A DNA stretch of 10,150 bases. It comes from Dichotomicrobium sp964466965. GTDB lineage: Bacteria > Pseudomonadota > Alphaproteobacteria > Rhizobiales > Rhodomicrobiaceae. How positions within the stretch are numbered: position 1 is the stretch's first letter; every line of letters begins with the position of its first letter. The notes under the pieces were generated by a model. The model was not told the origin of the DNA. It did no database searches and saw only the letters and a list, made by a program, of their open reading frames with translations. The translations under genes were made by a program, and so were the position numbers. Below, one piece after another: positions 8,348-10,150 of this stretch. Where the stretch lies: the NCBI GenBank assembly GCA_964466965.1, contig CAYXPZ010000076.1, positions 1 through 10,150 of the forward strand, in the 5' to 3' direction.

Positions 8348-8447
8348 AGCAAACATACCACGGTTGTGTTTACCGGCCTCATGAGCCTGGGGTTGTACAT
8401 CCTTGAGCAGATCATCGAGCTGCGCGAGGAGCGGGGGAGTAAAGCGT

Positions 8448-9980
8448 ATGTATCAAACGGCGTGCGCATCTTGCGTTTCGGCGCTTGGGGCTATGCGTCG
8501 CGCGGTGTTCGGATTCACCGATTTGCGCTGGACGCAACTGACCACTCAGCTTTTCGTCATGGCTGTTTTGTGCCTCAATGCCGCCGCGTGCTTGCCTGGC
8601 GAGGATGCAGACAGGCATAGCGGGGCCAAGGGGCCCGTAAGCCACGTCGCAGCCAAGGGCGATCGGCTGCCTTTCCGTCCAGAAGATGCGGCGGCTGATC
8701 CGGATGTTCGAGTGGCAACCACCGCGAGGGTTGTGCCGACAAGCGCGCAGCCGCCTGACGCCACGCCCACGCCGGGACCTAATTCGGTCGCTGCCGAGCA
8801 GGCTCTTGCTCATTTTTTTAAGGCGCTGGCAGCGCTGGACCGCGGCGAGCGCCCAGAGCCCGTGACGATCCTTCATCTCGGGGACCAGCATATTGCCGCT
8901 GATCGTCTTACATCCATTCTGCGGTCGCAGTTTCAAACACGCTTTGGCGATGCCGGACGCGGCTTCATGACCCCCGGTTTATTTCGCGTCGCGGGTGCGC
9001 AGATCGAGCGCAGAGGCGGCTGGCGCGTCGCGTCGAGTGCGGCCGGGGATGCGGGGCCGTTCGGCCTTAGCGGCGTCCGATTGACAGGGCGGGATGGCGC
9101 ACTTCTGCAGATTTCGACGCCGAATGCGCCCTTTGACTGGGCCACCATTACCTTCGCAGCCGGCCCAGAAACGGGGCAAGCTTATGTGGCGGTCGATGAG
9201 AAAGGCGATCACGTCGACACGCGCAACGGCGAAGCCACTTGGCAACGCATAAAGATCAATGCCGCCGGGTCGGCGCTTACCGTACGCGCCGGGAGCGGCA
9301 AGCCAGTACATGTACTGTCCTGGGCTACGCTGCGTGACGGGCCCGGGCTGCGCTATATCAACCTCGGCGTGCCTGGGGCAACCGCCCTGACGCACGCGAC
9401 GTGGGATCAGCCTTTTTTCAAAGGAGACATTGAACATGTCTCGCCGGATCTGATCGTCGTTGGGTACGGCAGTAACGAAGCCCTCGACGATGATCTCGAT
9501 TTACAGGCTTATGCGCAGGGCGCGCAGGACTTGCTGGGCCGTTTGCGAGAGGCGGCGCCCGACGCTTCGCTGCTGGTTATCGGACCTCCAGACATCGCGC
9601 GCATGCCCGCCTATGCCACCGGCGCGGGGACCGATGCTTGCCGCGCCCTTACGGTTGAAGAACGGGCCAACTATGAGAACTTGTTGGCCGCCAACAGTTC
9701 GCGCCTGGCGCGGTGGCATCCGCCGCTGAACCTGCGGGCTGTACGTCGGACGCTGCATACCGTGGCGAGCGAAAATCGTGCATTTTTCTGGGATTGGGCA
9801 GACGCGATGGGCGGCGCATGCAGCGTGCATGCCTGGGTACATACCCAGCCGCCACTGGCCTCTGCCGATCATCAGCATTTCACCGCATCAGGCGCGGAGA
9901 CAATAGCAAAAGCCCTGTTTCAGCAGCTCATGGCAGCCTACGACAGCTATCGTGCGACGGCTGCGCAAGCGCAGAACTGA
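8448..9980 (+). CDS. Exported SGNH-fold protein, Ape1/peptidoglycan O-acetylesterase-like, with Gln at the nucleophile position
   Basis: The 510-residue product (ATG at 8448, GGGGGAG eight bases upstream) has a late hydrophobic segment (about 32-48) ending in LNAAAC. It is probably a lipoprotein with Cys48, although Ala at -3 makes this a weak lipobox. A Pro/Ala-rich linker follows. SGNH block I is ILHLGDQHIAADRLTSILR (141-159) with FGDAGRGFMTP (166-176). A beta-rich insertion (about 185-300) lies where Ape1-type esterases carry a CBM35-like domain. Block II is NLGVPGAT (305-312), block III VGYGSNEA (338-345), and block V ADHQHFTASG (473-482) with the Asp474/His477 DxxH pair. Relatives have GDSH, but here it is GDQH (Gln147, codon CAG), so the serine nucleophile is absent while the rest of the site is kept. 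A substrate role in O-acetylated peptidoglycan is inference from fold and neighbours. An in-frame TTG at 8403 has no comparable ribosome site. Confidence 0.85.
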   Translation: MYQTACASCVSALGAMRRAVFGFTDLRWTQLTTQLFVMAVLCLNAAACLPGEDADRHSGAKGPVSHVAAKGDRLPFRPEDAAADPDVRVATTARVVPTSAQPPDATPTPGPNSVAAEQALAHFFKALAALDRGERPEPVTILHLGDQHIAADRLTSILRSQFQTRFGDAGRGFMTPGLFRVAGAQIERRGGWRVASSAAGDAGPFGLSGVRLTGRDGALLQISTPNAPFDWATITFAAGPETGQAYVAVDEKGDHVDTRNGEATWQRIKINAAGSALTVRAGSGKPVHVLSWATLRDGPGLRYINLGVPGATALTHATWDQPFFKGDIEHVSPDLIVVGYGSNEALDDDLDLQAYAQGAQDLLGRLREAAPDASLLVIGPPDIARMPAYATGAGTDACRALTVEERANYENLLAANSSRLARWHPPLNLRAVRRTLHTVASENRAFFWDWADAMGGACSVHAWVHTQPPLASADHQHFTASGAETIAKALFQQLMAAYDSYRATAAQAQN

Positions 9981-10086
9981 CAAGGTTCGTACGACCCGCC
10001 GATCATCCGCCGAGTGCGTTAAAACCACTGCATAGATTGTGGGAAGGGAATTTGCGAAGAGGGGACAAGTCCGAACAGCTTTTCTA
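9981..10086. other. Spacer between convergent SGNH gene and 5S rRNA gene
   Basis: These 106 bp separate the stop of the plus-strand SGNH gene from the minus-strand 5S rRNA 3' end. The spacer should contain terminators for both, but I see no GC-rich stem followed by a T-run on either strand. A short direct repeat CCGCCGATCATCCGCCGA lies near 9997-10014, and a small palindrome GGACAAGTCC lies near 10063-10072. Confidence 0.5.
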
Positions 10087-10150
10087 CGCCTGGCAGCGAC
10101 CTACTCTCCCGCTTTCGCAGTACCATCGGCGCTGGAGTGTTTCACGGCCG
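10087..10150 (-). rRNA. rrf: 5S ribosomal RNA, 3' portion (runs off the right edge)
   Basis: The reverse complement reads GGCCGTGAAACACTCCAGCG, then CCGATGGTACTGCG, then GGGAGAGTAGGTCGCTGCCAGGC. This is the conserved 3' half of bacterial 5S rRNA, including the GATGGTA, GGGAGAGTAGG and terminal CCAGGC helix strand. The exact 3' end is within a few bases of 10087. It implies that an rRNA operon transcribed leftward lies to the right of the window. Confidence 0.93.

Noticed and set aside
8403..8447. TTG start at 8403 for the SGNH gene
   Set aside because: ATG at 8448 has a strong GGGGGAG ribosome site at ideal spacing; the TTG has none and would make an even longer leader before the hydrophobic segment.
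8291..8620. Possible 109-residue plus-strand gene overlapping the SGNH gene start
   Set aside because: Its ATG lies in a palindrome arm, there is no ribosome site, and more than half overlaps a well-supported gene. It is kept only as a low-interest finding.
9981..10086. Intrinsic terminator for the SGNH gene or the 5S rRNA
   Set aside because: No stable GC-rich stem followed by a T-run is visible on either strand.

Overview
The window looks like chromosomal DNA from a GC-rich alphaproteobacterium, most likely Rhizobiales-like. The evidence is the tandem order cpoB-tilS-ftsH (the distal end of the usual alphaproteobacterial tol-pal cluster), a DUF459-type SGNH protein next to an MltB-type lytic transglycosylase, a REP-like palindrome (CGCATTCCGAAAA...TTTTCGG...AATGCG), and the 3' end of a 5S rRNA gene at the right edge. 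The assignment below class level is inference.

Layout. The left half (1-5556) is entirely minus strand. From its promoter-distal end it holds the first 240 codons of ftsH (1-720), tilS (905-2206), cpoB (2255-3271), and a 713-residue exported protein with a LysM domain followed by an animal-type heme-peroxidase fold (3415-5556). A 214-bp divergent intergenic region follows. The plus-strand right half holds an MltB-family lytic transglycosylase (5771 onward), a 100-base run of N (6982-7081), the C-terminal part of a DUF459/SGNH protein (to 8179), a 268-bp spacer with two strong palindromes, and a secreted or lipoprotein SGNH/Ape1-like protein (8448-9980). The window ends in the minus-strand 3' end of a 5S rRNA gene.

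How the genes relate. cpoB, the LysM protein, the transglycosylase and the two SGNH proteins all point to the cell envelope and peptidoglycan. tilS and ftsH are housekeeping genes (tRNA-Ile lysidine synthesis and the membrane AAA protease). ftsH has its own leader with a plausible heat-shock (RpoH-type) promoter.

The most notable observation is that three neighbouring envelope proteins keep recognisable enzyme folds but lack key catalytic residues. The peroxidase-like protein has Ala at the positions of both heme-site histidines and no distal Arg. The DUF459 protein has GDFL instead of GDSL and NGIGFT instead of DGIHFT. The Ape1-like SGNH protein has GDQH instead of GDSH. Only the MltB-type enzyme keeps its catalytic Glu. 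This suggests a set of pseudoenzyme or binding proteins around peptidoglycan, but the alignments were done by eye and need confirmation. The apparent 802-codon frame through the N run is probably two genes joined by an assembly gap.
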